Positions 33,677-43,104 are shown, numbered from the stretch's first letter. The stretch: 64,000 bases of DNA from JAMXLO01 sp037201625 (GCA_037201625.1 JBBCGR010000003.1:2108001-2172000), one strand, 5' to 3'. Numbers and translations are program-made. The notes: a model not told the origin generated them from the sequence alone.

Positions 33677-36600
33677 ATGCGGCGCGCAGCGAAATGGATC
33701 GGCGGCATCGTCCTGGTACTGGTGGCACTCCCGGTGCTGCTCGTGCTCGCGCTGAACACGCCGCCCGGGCGATCCGCCGTGGCCTGGCTGACGCCGCGGC
33801 TGACCGGAGACACCGTCCGCCTCATCGGCATCTCCGGCCGCTTCCCCGACGCCCTGCGCATCGAGCGGATCGCACTGCGCGACGCCGATGGCGACTATGC
33901 CGTGGTGGAAGGCGCCGCGCTGGACTGGTCGCCGCTGCAACTCGTCCACCGGCGGATCGTGATCGACCGCCTCGCCGCCGCGCGCGTCGCCGCCATCCGC
34001 ATGCCGGGCGGCTCCTCATCGTCAGGCGGGTTCGTCGTGCCGGCTCCGGTCACCCTGCGGTCGCTGCAGGTGGCGCGGCTGGATGTGGGCGCCGCGCTGG
34101 CCGGCAAGCCGGTGGCCGTCGCGCTCGACGGCAGCGGCGAACTCGACAGCCTCACGGATTTCGGCGGCACGCTGACCGTCCGCCCGCTCGAGGGCGAGGG
34201 CCGCTATGCGGTGACCGGCACGTCACGGGCGGGCAAGCTGAGCGCGCGGCTCACCGCGACCGAGCCGCCGGGTGGCCTGGTCGCCGGCCTGGCGGACCTG
34301 CCCGACCTAGGGGCGATCCGGCTCGACGCTTCACTCGAAGGCCCGCTCGCGGCGATCGCCACCCGGCTGACCCTCGCCGCCGGCCCGCTGCATGCCACGG
34401 TCGGCGGCACGCTCGACCTCGAGCACAGCGCCGCCGACCTCACGGTGGCGGCCGCCGCCCCGGCGATGCAGCCGCGGCCCGACATCGCCTGGCAGTCGGT
34501 GACGGTGGATGCGCAGGTCCGCGGGCCGTTCACCGCGCCCGACGCGACCGGCCGCGTGCAGATCGACGGGCTGACCGCGGCCGGCGTGGCCATCGGCAGG
34601 TTCGCCGCGACCATCGCCGGTGACACCGGCCGCGTGCGGCTCGATGGCGAGTTGACCGGGCTGCGGGTGCCGGGCCCGGCCCCCGACCTGCTGGCCGGCG
34701 AACCGCTCGCGGTGCATGCCGATGTGCAGCTTGCGGCACCGGACCGGCCGGTGCACGTGACGCTGCGGCACAAGCTGTTCACCGCCGATGCCGATGCACT
34801 CACCGGCGCGCGCCGCAGCGTCGAGGCCACGCTGCGGCTGCCCGACCTGTCGCCGTTCGCAGCGCTCGGCCAGGTGCCGCTCGACGGCGGTCTGTCGCTC
34901 ACGCTGCATGCGGCGAGCGAGGGGGACACCACCACCGTCACCAGCGAGGCGACGATCCAGGTCACCGGCGGCCAGCCCCAGGCGAAGGCGCTGGTGGGCG
35001 AGACCGGCCATCTCAGCCTCGCCGCCACGCTGCGCGGCAGCGACCTGACCCTGTCGCGCCTGCGCTTCACCGGCAGCGCCACCGAGATGGAGGCCAGCGG
35101 ACGCATCGCCGACGATGCTGTCGATCTCGCGTGGTCGCTGGCGGTGAGCGACCTTGCCGCGGCGGCCAGCAGCCTGGGTGGTCAGCTCCGCGCCAACGGC
35201 CGCGTCACCGGGAAGATCGGCGCGCTGGCGCTGACCGCCGACATCGACGGCAATGTCGCGGCGCACGCCATGTCGTCCGGCGCGCTCAAGGTACATGTCG
35301 AGGCCGCCGGCCTGCCGGACAGCCCCAGCGGGCGGATCTCGGCGCAGGGCGAACTGCTCGGCGCGCCGATCAACGTCGAGGTCGGCCTGCGCCAGGTGCC
35401 CGCCGGGCTGGCGGTCGAGATCGAGCGTGCCACCTGGCAGAGTCTGAAGGCCGAGGGCGCGCTGGAGATGCCGACGGCGACGATGATCCCGACCGGCAGC
35501 GTGCGGCTCGCCATGACGCGGCTGGCCGATCTGTCGCCGCTGCTCGGCCGGCCCGTCGGCGGCTCGCTGAAGGCGAGTTTCCAGGCATCGCCGGGCCCGA
35601 AGCTGCCGGTGCTCGACGCGCGGGTCGACGTCGAGGGGTTGCAGGCGGCGGGCATCGCCGGATCGGTGCGTGCGACCGCGACCGGCGAGCCCGATGCGCT
35701 CGCGGTGAAGCTGGGCGCCGCACTGCCGAACCTGCAGGGTGCGCCGGCACGGCTGGACGCCGCGGGCACGGTCAATGCCACCCGCCAGTCGCTGCGCCTC
35801 GCCTCGATGCAGGCGGAGTGGCACCAGCAGACGCTGCGGCTGCTCGCGCCGGTGCAGATCGGCTTCGCCGACGGCGTCACCATCGACCGGCTGCGGCTCG
35901 GGCTGCGCCAGGCGGTGATCGATGTCGCCGGCCGCGCGGGCGCCACGCTCGACATCACGGCGTCGCTGCGCAACCTGCCAGCCGACATCGCGGCGGCGTT
36001 CGCCCCGGCCGCGGCGGTCGACGGCACGCTGCAGGGGGATGCGCGGATCACCGGCACGGCCGCGCGGCCCACCGGCCAGGTGCGCCTGTCCGCGACCGGG
36101 CTGCGGGCGCGCACCGGGCCGGGCCGGGCGCTGCCGCCGGCCGCCGTCACCGCGCGGCTCGACCTGAACGGCGGCGATGCGCAGATCGACACCCGGCTGA
36201 CCGCCGGCCGCTCGACGCTCACGGTGACCGGGCGGGCGCCGCTGGCCACCGCGGGCGCGCTGAACCTGAAGGCCGGCGGGCGGGTCGACCTGACCCTGCT
36301 GGACCCGATCCTGGCGGCCGGTGGACGGCGCGTGCGCGGCCAGGTCACGCTGGACAGCACGATCACCGGCACGATCGCCGCGCCCAACATCGCCGGCACG
36401 GTCCAGCTTGCCGGCGGCGAGGTGCAGGATTACGGCACCGGGGTGCATCTCAGCGACATCGCGCTGCGGGTGCAGGGCGCCGGCGGCTCGCTGCGCATCA
36501 CCCAGTTCAGCGCCAAGGCGGGACAGGGCACGCTCGGCGGCGGCGGGCGGATCGACGTGCTGCAGCCGGGCCTGCCACTCGACCTCACGCTGACGGCGCG

Positions 36601-37552
36601 CAACGCCCAGCCGCTGTCGAGCGACCTGATCACCGCCGTCATCGACGCCGACCTGACGCTGCGGGGCGAGGCGTTCGGACAGCTCACCGCCGGCGGGAAG
36701 GTCCATGTCCGGCGTGCCGAAATCCGCATCCCAGAGCGCATGCCCGCGACGATCGCCGTGCTGCCGGTGCGCCGGCCAGGCGCGCGGCCGGCCCCCCCGC
36801 CATCCGCGCCGTCGGTCATCGCGCTGAACCTGGCGCTCGATGCCCCGAGCCAGGTGTTCATCCGCGGGCGCGGCGTGCTGGCCGAATTCGGCGGCGCGAT
36901 GCAGCTAGGCGGTACGGCGGCGGCGCCGCTGACCACCGGCGGCTTCGACCTGCGGCGCGGCGAGGTCAGCCTGGGCGGCCGGTCGCTGGATTTCTCCGAG
37001 GGCCGGATCAGCTTCAACGGCGGCAGCATCACGGACCCGGCGCTGCACCTGGTGGCCAACAGCACCGGCGGCGGGGTCACCGCGACGCTGGCGATCGACG
37101 GCACGGCGCATGATCCGAAGATCACGCTGTCCAGCGCGCCGCCGCTGCCGCAGGATGAAGTGCTGGCGCACCTGCTGTTCGGCAGCGGCATCGGGCGGCT
37201 GGGAGCGCTCGAGGTGGCGCAGATCGCCTCCGCGCTCGCGACTCTGACCGGTGCCGGCGGGATCGGCGACCCGCTCGACAAGGTGCGCCAGGGGCTGGGG
37301 CTGGACCGGCTGACGGTCAGCAACGGCGCCGGTGGCAGCCCGGCCCTGGAGGCGGGACGCTACATCGCGCCGCGGGTCTACCTGGGGGCCAAGCAGAACA
37401 CCTCGGGCGGCACGCAGGCGAGCGTGCAGTTCGACATCGCCAAGGGACTGAAGCTGGAGGGAACGGCCGGCACCGGCGCAAGTTCCGCCACCGGATCGGC
37501 CGGTGCCTCCAATGGAACCAGCGTCGGGTTGACCTACCAGTTCGAGTATTGA
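33677..37552 (+). CDS. tamB: Translocation and assembly module protein TamB
   Basis: A 1291-residue AsmA-like protein anchored in the inner membrane by one N-terminal helix (residues ~5-27). The very long periplasmic body is repeated beta-strand segments forming a hydrophobic groove. The C-terminal DUF490 domain contains GGFDLRRGEVSLGGRSLDFSEGRISFNGG-type sequence and the ending TYQFEY. It partners TamA and, in current models, carries lipids or client proteins between membranes. A GTG 12 codons upstream is an alternative start. The length is near that of E. coli TamB (1259). Confidence 0.93.
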   Translation: MRRAAKWIGGIVLVLVALPVLLVLALNTPPGRSAVAWLTPRLTGDTVRLIGISGRFPDALRIERIALRDADGDYAVVEGAALDWSPLQLVHRRIVIDRLAAARVAAIRMPGGSSSSGGFVVPAPVTLRSLQVARLDVGAALAGKPVAVALDGSGELDSLTDFGGTLTVRPLEGEGRYAVTGTSRAGKLSARLTATEPPGGLVAGLADLPDLGAIRLDASLEGPLAAIATRLTLAAGPLHATVGGTLDLEHSAADLTVAAAAPAMQPRPDIAWQSVTVDAQVRGPFTAPDATGRVQIDGLTAAGVAIGRFAATIAGDTGRVRLDGELTGLRVPGPAPDLLAGEPLAVHADVQLAAPDRPVHVTLRHKLFTADADALTGARRSVEATLRLPDLSPFAALGQVPLDGGLSLTLHAASEGDTTTVTSEATIQVTGGQPQAKALVGETGHLSLAATLRGSDLTLSRLRFTGSATEMEASGRIADDAVDLAWSLAVSDLAAAASSLGGQLRANGRVTGKIGALALTADIDGNVAAHAMSSGALKVHVEAAGLPDSPSGRISAQGELLGAPINVEVGLRQVPAGLAVEIERATWQSLKAEGALEMPTATMIPTGSVRLAMTRLADLSPLLGRPVGGSLKASFQASPGPKLPVLDARVDVEGLQAAGIAGSVRATATGEPDALAVKLGAALPNLQGAPARLDAAGTVNATRQSLRLASMQAEWHQQTLRLLAPVQIGFADGVTIDRLRLGLRQAVIDVAGRAGATLDITASLRNLPADIAAAFAPAAAVDGTLQGDARITGTAARPTGQVRLSATGLRARTGPGRALPPAAVTARLDLNGGDAQIDTRLTAGRSTLTVTGRAPLATAGALNLKAGGRVDLTLLDPILAAGGRRVRGQVTLDSTITGTIAAPNIAGTVQLAGGEVQDYGTGVHLSDIALRVQGAGGSLRITQFSAKAGQGTLGGGGRIDVLQPGLPLDLTLTARNAQPLSSDLITAVIDADLTLRGEAFGQLTAGGKVHVRRAEIRIPERMPATIAVLPVRRPGARPAPPPSAPSVIALNLALDAPSQVFIRGRGVLAEFGGAMQLGGTAAAPLTTGGFDLRRGEVSLGGRSLDFSEGRISFNGGSITDPALHLVANSTGGGVTATLAIDGTAHDPKITLSSAPPLPQDEVLAHLLFGSGIGRLGALEVAQIASALATLTGAGGIGDPLDKVRQGLGLDRLTVSNGAGGSPALEAGRYIAPRVYLGAKQNTSGGTQASVQFDIAKGLKLEGTAGTGASSATGSAGASNGTSVGLTYQFEY

Positions 37553-37622
37553 CTGGCAAACGCGTTAAGTCGCCTGTATCACCCTGGGGCAAAGGGTGGG
37601 GATAGGCGAAGCCAACATCGCA

Positions 37623-38396
37623 ATGCAGTCGATCGAGACGATGCTTCGGACGGTGCCGGGCTTTGCGCAACTGGACAGCCAGTCGCTGCAGCATGTGGCC
37701 GCGGCCGGCACCTTGAGCGAGGTGGCGGCCGGCAACGTGCTGTTCCACGAGGGCACCATCCCGCAGGCGCTGTACGTGCTGCTGGACGGCCGGGTCAGCC
37801 TGACCGGGACCGCGGCCGATGCATCGAGCACCGTGATCGACATCCTGGGACCGGCCAGCAGTTTCGTGCTGGCGAACGTGCTGGCGGACGAACCCTACCT
37901 GATGGGCGCGCAGGCGATCGTGGGATCGCTGCTGGTGCGTATCGCCGCCGAACCGATGCGCCAGATCGTCGCCGCCCAGCCGGCCGCCGCGATGGCGATG
38001 ATGCGGGCGATGTCCGCCGAACTCGGCAACATGACGCGGCAGGTGGCCGACCTGAAGGTGCGCGTCGCCGCCCAGCGGCTGGGGACGTACCTGCTGAGCC
38101 AGGTCAAGGAGCCGGCCGCGACCAAGGCCGACTTCCGCCTCCCGGTCACCAAGGGCCTGCTGGCCCCATGGCTCGGCTGCCGTGCCGAGAACCTGTCGCG
38201 CGCCTTCATGGCGCTGCGTGCGTATGGCGTGGAAACCCACGGCTCCCGCGTGCTGCTGCATGATGTGGCAAGCCTGCGGGCCTATGCCGGCGCCGGCGAT
38301 CCGGCTTCCGCGAACGGCGCTGCCGCTCCGCCGCCGGTGGAGAAGGTCTTCGGCGATGCCTTCAGGTTGCGCCCCAGGCGCAGCCGCGGAACCTGA
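37623..38396 (+). CDS. Crp/Fnr-type transcriptional regulator
   Basis: A 257-residue regulator with an N-terminal cyclic-nucleotide-binding fold (~residues 10-125) and a C-terminal winged helix-turn-helix (~165-225). The recognition helix is around LAPWLGCRAENLSRAFMALRAYGVE. No Fnr-type cysteine cluster is seen. The last 30 residues are a Pro/Ala/Arg tail. The start is uncertain: a GTG nine codons upstream is also open. It lies 38 bp before a pair of small membrane proteins on the same strand, which it might regulate (inference). Confidence 0.82.
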   Translation: MQSIETMLRTVPGFAQLDSQSLQHVAAAGTLSEVAAGNVLFHEGTIPQALYVLLDGRVSLTGTAADASSTVIDILGPASSFVLANVLADEPYLMGAQAIVGSLLVRIAAEPMRQIVAAQPAAAMAMMRAMSAELGNMTRQVADLKVRVAAQRLGTYLLSQVKEPAATKADFRLPVTKGLLAPWLGCRAENLSRAFMALRAYGVETHGSRVLLHDVASLRAYAGAGDPASANGAAAPPPVEKVFGDAFRLRPRRSRGT

Positions 38397-38433
38397 GCCG
38401 TACGCGCCTCCGCATGAACCTGACCGAGCGCTG

Positions 38434-38715
38434 ATGCCGATCGCGGTAAGCGGATCGCTGATCGAGGTGGTGATCTACCTGCTGTGCGTGGCCACGAGTT
38501 CGCTGTGTGCATACCTGCTGGCGCGCGCCTACCGCCGTGAGCGCAACAGGCTGCTGGTCTGGAGTTCGCTCTGTTTCGCCCTGCTGGCGGTGAACAACCT
38601 GGTCCTGGCGGTGGACGCACTGCTGCTGCCTGAGATCGATCTCTCGCTGATCCGGATCGTCACCGCGCTGGTGGCCGTGAGCGTGCTGCTGTACGGCTTC
38701 ATCTGGGAGGCGTGA
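38434..38715 (+). CDS. Small three-helix membrane protein (DUF5985-like)
   Basis: 93 residues, mostly hydrophobic, with membrane segments at roughly 8-28, 40-58 and 68-90 separated by the basic loop ARAYRRERNRLL. The pattern fits DUF5985, a small proteobacterial membrane family of unknown function. Its stop overlaps the ATG of the next, similarly sized membrane protein (TGATG), so the two are probably made together and may form a complex. Confidence 0.75.
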   Translation: MPIAVSGSLIEVVIYLLCVATSSLCAYLLARAYRRERNRLLVWSSLCFALLAVNNLVLAVDALLLPEIDLSLIRIVTALVAVSVLLYGFIWEA

Positions 38716-38996
38716 TGAGCAATCTGCAGCTCAACACGTACCTGGCGGGAATGGTCACGGCGAGCTTCCTCGCGTCGGGCCTGTTCTTCCTGAAATTCTG
38801 GTGGCGCAGCCGCGACCTGCTGTTCGTCGCCTTCGCCGTGGCGTTCTGGCTGCTGGCGCTGAATGCCGCGCTGGTCGTGATGTGGCCGGAACCGCACGAG
38901 CGGCGGACCTGGTTCTACCTGCTGCGGGTCGCGGCGTTTTTGCTGATCGCGGCGGCCATCGTGCGCAAGAACGCCGCCGAGCCCGGCGAGGATTGA
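38715..38996 (+). CDS. Second small membrane protein of the pair (DUF5985-like)
   Basis: 93 residues with membrane segments at ~10-27, 37-56 and 67-84 and a charged end (RKNAAEPGED). GGGAGG lies ~5 bp before the ATG, and the start overlaps the stop of the previous gene by one base. It has the same size and layout as the partner upstream, suggesting an ancient duplication. Function unknown. It ends 23 bp before convergent gshB. Confidence 0.75.
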   Translation: MSNLQLNTYLAGMVTASFLASGLFFLKFWWRSRDLLFVAFAVAFWLLALNAALVVMWPEPHERRTWFYLLRVAAFLLIAAAIVRKNAAEPGED

Positions 38997-39019
38997 AGCG
39001 GGCCGGCAGCGGCTATTCG

Positions 39020-40000
39020 TCAGGCGCCCCGCTTCGCCTCGATCGCGTCCCAGATCATCGCCTCGATGCTGATGCCGTCGAAGCGGTCGATCTCCTGGAT
39101 GCCGGTGGGCGAGGTCACGTTGATCTCGGTCAGCCAGTCGCCGATCACATCGATGCCGACGAAGATCATGCCCTGCTCGCGCAAGGTCGGGCCGATCGCC
39201 GCACAGATCTCGCGGTCGCGCGCGGACAGCGTGCATTTCTCCGGCCGGCCACCGACATGCATGTTCGACCGCGCCTCACCCGCCGCGGGCACGCGGTTCA
39301 CCACGCCGACCGGCTCACCGTCGACCAGGATGATGCGCTTGTCGCCCTGCCGCACCGCGGGCTCGTAGCGCTGGAACATCAGCGGCTCGCGGGACCGCGC
39401 GAAGTGCATCTCGAGCAGCGACGCCAGGTTCTCATCGTCCGGCTTGATGCGGAACACGCCGGCGCCGCCGTTGCCGAACAGCGGCTTGACGATGATGTCC
39501 TTGTACTCGAGCCGGAAGGCGCGGATCGCCTCCAGGTCCCAGGTGATCATGGTGGGCGGCATCAGGTCGGGGAAGTGCGTCACCAGCAGCTTCTCCGGCG
39601 CGTTGCGCACGGCGGCCGGGTCGTTCACCACCAGCGTCTTCGGATGGATGTGCTCCAGCAGGTGGGTGGCCGTGATGTACGCCATGTCGAATGGCGGATC
39701 CTGGCGCATCAGCACCACGTCCATCGTTGCGAGGTCGACCTGCGCCTGCTCGCCGAATGCATAGTGCGCGCCGCGCTGGCGCTGCACGGTCACCGGGCGG
39801 ACGCGGGCCATCAGCCGCTCCTCGCGCCGCTCGCCCTGGCGCTGGACGCCCTCGCGCAGCGCGAGATGGCGGACCTCATAGTGCCACAGCGCATGGCCGC
39901 GGCGCTGCGCCTCCAGCATCAGCGCGAAGGTGGAATCGGCGTCGATGTTGATGGTCTCGATCGGGTCCATCTGGACCGCGACTTTCAACGCGCGTGCCAT
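39020..40000 (-). CDS. gshB: Glutathione synthetase
   Basis: An ATP-grasp ligase joining gamma-glutamylcysteine and glycine. The 326-residue protein starts ALKVAVQMDPIETINIDADSTF, typical of GshB. It contains LMRQDPPFDMAYITATHLLE, the ATP-grasp segment DIIVKPLFGNGGAGVFRI, and C-terminal GIDVIGDWLTEINVTSPTGIQEI with Mg/ATP ligands. The upstream neighbour on the same strand is a gamma-glutamyltransferase homologue, so synthesis and turnover of glutathione may sit together. gshA is not in the window. Confidence 0.95.
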   Translation of the reverse strand: MARALKVAVQMDPIETINIDADSTFALMLEAQRRGHALWHYEVRHLALREGVQRQGERREERLMARVRPVTVQRQRGAHYAFGEQAQVDLATMDVVLMRQDPPFDMAYITATHLLEHIHPKTLVVNDPAAVRNAPEKLLVTHFPDLMPPTMITWDLEAIRAFRLEYKDIIVKPLFGNGGAGVFRIKPDDENLASLLEMHFARSREPLMFQRYEPAVRQGDKRIILVDGEPVGVVNRVPAAGEARSNMHVGGRPEKCTLSARDREICAAIGPTLREQGMIFVGIDVIGDWLTEINVTSPTGIQEIDRFDGISIEAMIWDAIEAKRGA

Positions 40001-40013
40001 GGGCGGCTCTCCA

Positions 40014-40073
40014 GTGGACGATGAGACGGTGGACTATGAGGCGGCAGGCGATGCGGCGGCGGACGATGCCGCC
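40014..40073. repeat. Four-copy 15-bp degenerate tandem repeat
   Basis: Units GTGGACGATGAGACG, GTGGACTATGAGGCG, GCAGGCGATGCGGCG and GCGGACGATGCCGCC lie head to tail in the gap upstream of gshB and downstream of the ggt homologue. The period is a multiple of three, but no start or supported gene covers it on either strand. Confidence 0.6.
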
Positions 40074-40129
40074 ACATTGTCTACGGGGAGACCGGCCGGC
40101 TGGCCAGGGCCGGTCTCCCTGCCCTGTCC

Positions 40130-41821
40130 TCAGATCGCGATCGCGTAGGCCGGGCGCCGGGGATCGGCGCCGGAGGCGATCATGCCGGTGACCGGATCGC
40201 GCAGCACCGCCTCGACCGAGCCGGCGAGCCAGGTCCATTCCGGCCAGGTCTTCACCTCATGGCCCCGCGCGGCGAGGTCCGCCTGCACCGCCTTGTCGAT
40301 GCGGCCCTCGACCGCGAGGCGACCGGGGAAATACTCGAACGGCGCGAAGGACGAGGGGAAGGAATAGGAGGCGATGCGCGGCGCCTCGATGGCGTCCTGC
40401 ACCTCCATGCCGTGCTGGAAGATGTTGAGCAGCACTTGCAGCATCGCCTGGGTCTGGACGTCGCCGCCCGGCGTGCCGAACGGCATCACGCCACCGGTGC
40501 CGGTCACCACCATCGCCGGATTGGGCGTGAGCCGCGGACGCTTGCCGGGGGCGACGCCCGCGGGATGGCGCGGATCGGGCCGGCTCTGCGAGCCGCGGCC
40601 GGACGGCGTGATGCCGAGGCCGGGGACCACCGGGACGTTGCCGGATCCGTCGGAGGGTGTGGCGCTGAAGGCGTTGCCCCAGCGATCGACCACGCAGCAA
40701 TACGACGTATCCGCCTCGACCTTCGGCAGATCGGCGAGCGCCGCCTCATAGGAACGGTTGGAACGATCGAGCGGCGCCGGCATCTCACCGAACGCGCGAT
40801 CGTCGCGCACCGCGGCGGCGCGCCGGGTGATGGTGGCGGGATCGAGCAGGTAGTCGATCGGCACGTCGACGAAGGCCGGGTCACCGAAATGATATTCCCG
40901 ATCGGCCATCGCCAGGTTCACGCATTCGGCGATGCGGTGCAGATAGGTGGCCGAGTTGTGTTCGAGGCCTGCGATGCCCACACGCTCCAGCAGCGCCAGC
41001 GCCTCGAGCAGCGCGGGCCCCTGGCACCACGGGCCGCAGGTGATGATCTCGTGCTCGCGCCAGGAGCGCCGCACCACCGGTTCGACGGGCGAATGATACG
41101 CGGCGAGGTCGTCCATCGAGAGATAGCCGCCCTCCTGCTCCTGGAAGCGGACGATCTCGCGCGCGATGTCGCCGCGATAGAATGCGTCGTGGGCGGCGCG
41201 CAGGCCGGCCATCCGGTCAGGGCCGGCGGCGCGGTCCTGGTCGATCATGTATTGCAGCGTGCGGCCGAGATCGGACTGCACGAACTTCTCGCCTGAGCGG
41301 GGGACGCGGCCGCCGGGCAGGAACACGTCGGTGTTGGACTGCCAGCGGCGATACTCGTGCTCGTGCGACGCGATCGAGGTCACCAGCAGCGGATACACGG
41401 CGAAGCCTTCTTCGGCGTAGCGCTGCGCATAGGAGGCGACGTCGGCGAAGCGCATGGTGCCGTGGCGCTCCAGCGCGGTGATCCACGCATCGGGCGCGGC
41501 CGGGACGACGGTGCGCAGCACGCCATCGGGAATCTTGCCGCCATGCTCTCGCATGAAGATGTCGGCGGGCAGTTTCTTCGGCCACCAGCCGAGACCCGCG
41601 ATGCTCTCCACATGGCCGTTCGCCAGGCGGATCATGATCGGTGCGACGCCGGCGACGTTCACCAGGTCGGGCTGCAGCACGCCGAGTGCGATGCCCGCGG
41701 CGACGCCGGCGTCGATTGCGTTACCACCGGCCTCGAGGACGGAGAACGCTGCAGCGGCGGACAGGTAGTGACCGGCGGAGACCGCATGGCGCGTGCCGTA
41801 GACGGTGGGGCGATGGGACAT
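40130..41821 (-). CDS. Gamma-glutamyltransferase (Ntn-hydrolase) family protein
   Basis: A 563-residue homologue of GGT, which cleaves gamma-glutamyl bonds such as those of glutathione. N-terminal family signs are GGNAIDAGVAAGIALGVLQP and LRTVVPAAPDAW. The autoprocessing site is near EADTSYCCVVDRWGN, where T372 matches the catalytic Thr; the usual TTHxS is TSYCC. The oxyanion/lid motif GNVPVVPGLGI and the late PFGTPGGDVQTQAMLQ are present. No signal peptide is seen, so it may be cytosolic. The 129-bp gap to gshB holds the 15-bp repeats. Confidence 0.85.
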   Translation of the reverse strand: MSHRPTVYGTRHAVSAGHYLSAAAAFSVLEAGGNAIDAGVAAGIALGVLQPDLVNVAGVAPIMIRLANGHVESIAGLGWWPKKLPADIFMREHGGKIPDGVLRTVVPAAPDAWITALERHGTMRFADVASYAQRYAEEGFAVYPLLVTSIASHEHEYRRWQSNTDVFLPGGRVPRSGEKFVQSDLGRTLQYMIDQDRAAGPDRMAGLRAAHDAFYRGDIAREIVRFQEQEGGYLSMDDLAAYHSPVEPVVRRSWREHEIITCGPWCQGPALLEALALLERVGIAGLEHNSATYLHRIAECVNLAMADREYHFGDPAFVDVPIDYLLDPATITRRAAAVRDDRAFGEMPAPLDRSNRSYEAALADLPKVEADTSYCCVVDRWGNAFSATPSDGSGNVPVVPGLGITPSGRGSQSRPDPRHPAGVAPGKRPRLTPNPAMVVTGTGGVMPFGTPGGDVQTQAMLQVLLNIFQHGMEVQDAIEAPRIASYSFPSSFAPFEYFPGRLAVEGRIDKAVQADLAARGHEVKTWPEWTWLAGSVEAVLRDPVTGMIASGADPRRPAYAIAI

Positions 41822-42019
41822 GGGACGGCTCCTGGCAGGACGATGCGCAAGCGTGCGGCAATCCGGCAGGAGCGTCCAGACCTGATGCTGTCGGATGGGG
41901 CGGCGGTGCGCCGGAGTGTCACTTCGAACCCTGACCAGAGGCGCTGCTTTGCCTCATGGCCAAGTCTGGCCGCCGGCTGTCCGGTCAAGGTCGCAGTGCA
42001 GGACCGGACGTTTTCAGCG

Positions 42020-42100
42020 TCTTGCCGCGGCTTGGCCGCGGCATCCACGTGTTCCGGTGTGGCGTAGAACACGTGGATGGCCGGCACGAGGCCGGCCATG
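42020..42100. repeat. REP-like palindromic pair between ggt homologue and PEP-CTERM gene
   Basis: Nested inverted repeats: CCGCGG units at 42025-42040, ATCCACGTGTTC (42043-42054) facing GAACACGTGGAT (42067-42078) with a 12-base spacer, and GGCCGGC (42079-42085) facing GCCGGCC (42091-42097). The minus-strand translation reads VMAGLVPAIHVF, the usual spurious product of alphaproteobacterial REP elements. It lies in the 324-bp gap 41822-42145, which holds no gene. Confidence 0.75.
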
Positions 42101-42145
42101 ACGATGAACGAACGATCCGGGAACCCAGGTTGGCGCCCCGCTACC

Positions 42146-43060
42146 TCACCCGATGGCCCCGCCATCCTTCTGCGTCCGCCGGCGGAGGCCCGCGACGGAC
42201 AGTGCGCCCAGGCCGGCCGCGAGCAGCAGCAGCGTGCCGGGCTCCGGCACTGCCGTCGTATTGATCGAGTAGCCGCTCTGGCCCGCATCCGACGGATTGG
42301 TGGACAGCCGGTTGGTCCAGTTGATGGTGGCATCAGCGATGTTCGCGCTGTACGCCCAGGCGTAGGCGTTGAACGCGGCGGTGGTCTGGTAGATGCCCGA
42401 CAGGTCGAACTCGACCTTGGCATTGCCGCTGTCGGTGCTGCTGCGATCGCTGTGGTTGCCGACATAAAGGTCGACGAACATCAGGTACTCGGCGGTCGAG
42501 GGATCGTTGATGTCCTGGCCGGAATAGAACGGCAGGATCCACCCCTCGCCCGGTCCGGGCTTGGCGGTCTGCGGACCGTAGGCGAGGTCGTCCTTCGTGA
42601 AGATCTCGTCGACGGCACCGTTCGCATACACGGGGTCGACCACGCCCGAGGACGACGCCGTCCACTGATAGCCGCTGGACTTGATCCTCAGGCTGAAATT
42701 GTCGGCGATCGGCCCCTTCATCGAGAACATCAGGATGATGTCGTCGTTGTAGCCGCGGCCGCCGGTCGTCGTGACCCAGAACGTTCCGGATGTGGACGAG
42801 GTGGTGATGTTCCGGGTGGTCACCTGGCCGAACACGCCGGCGTTGGTGGGATCGGTCGAGATGTGGAGCTGGTTCAACCCGCCGCCCGGCGCATAGATGC
42901 GATAGGTATCATCGATTCCCGTGCCGTACAGAGCGCCGCCGTCGTTGGCGACCTCGATGTCGATGTTGCGGTTGCTGGGCAGCGGGGCGGCGACAGCGAA
43001 AGAGGCTCCCGTCAGGGAAGCCATGGCAGCGCAGACGGCGCGCTGCAATGCGTGCGGCAT
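42146..43060 (-). CDS. PEP-CTERM sorting-signal protein
   Basis: A 304-residue exported protein with a signal peptide (residues ~1-25, ending SFAVAA) and a C-terminal PEP-CTERM tail: VPEPGTLLLLAAGLGALSVAGLRRR. The tail is expected to be processed by an exosortase for surface or exopolysaccharide association. The middle (~30-265) is Gly/Ser/Thr/Asn-rich, low in Cys, probably beta-sandwich, with no recognised domain. Codon and base use look slightly less GC-rich than neighbours. No exosortase gene is in the window. It stands alone between a REP pair and a palindrome-rich upstream region. Confidence 0.85.
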   Translation of the reverse strand: MPHALQRAVCAAMASLTGASFAVAAPLPSNRNIDIEVANDGGALYGTGIDDTYRIYAPGGGLNQLHISTDPTNAGVFGQVTTRNITTSSTSGTFWVTTTGGRGYNDDIILMFSMKGPIADNFSLRIKSSGYQWTASSSGVVDPVYANGAVDEIFTKDDLAYGPQTAKPGPGEGWILPFYSGQDINDPSTAEYLMFVDLYVGNHSDRSSTDSGNAKVEFDLSGIYQTTAAFNAYAWAYSANIADATINWTNRLSTNPSDAGQSGYSINTTAVPEPGTLLLLAAGLGALSVAGLRRRTQKDGGAIG

Positions 43061-43104
43061 CGTCGAGGTCCTTTGTCGATAGCGTTATAGCCGGATGGGA
43101 AGCT

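Noticed and set aside
40014..40073. CRISPR-like array
   Set aside because: Units are contiguous and degenerate with no spacers; it is a short tandem repeat.
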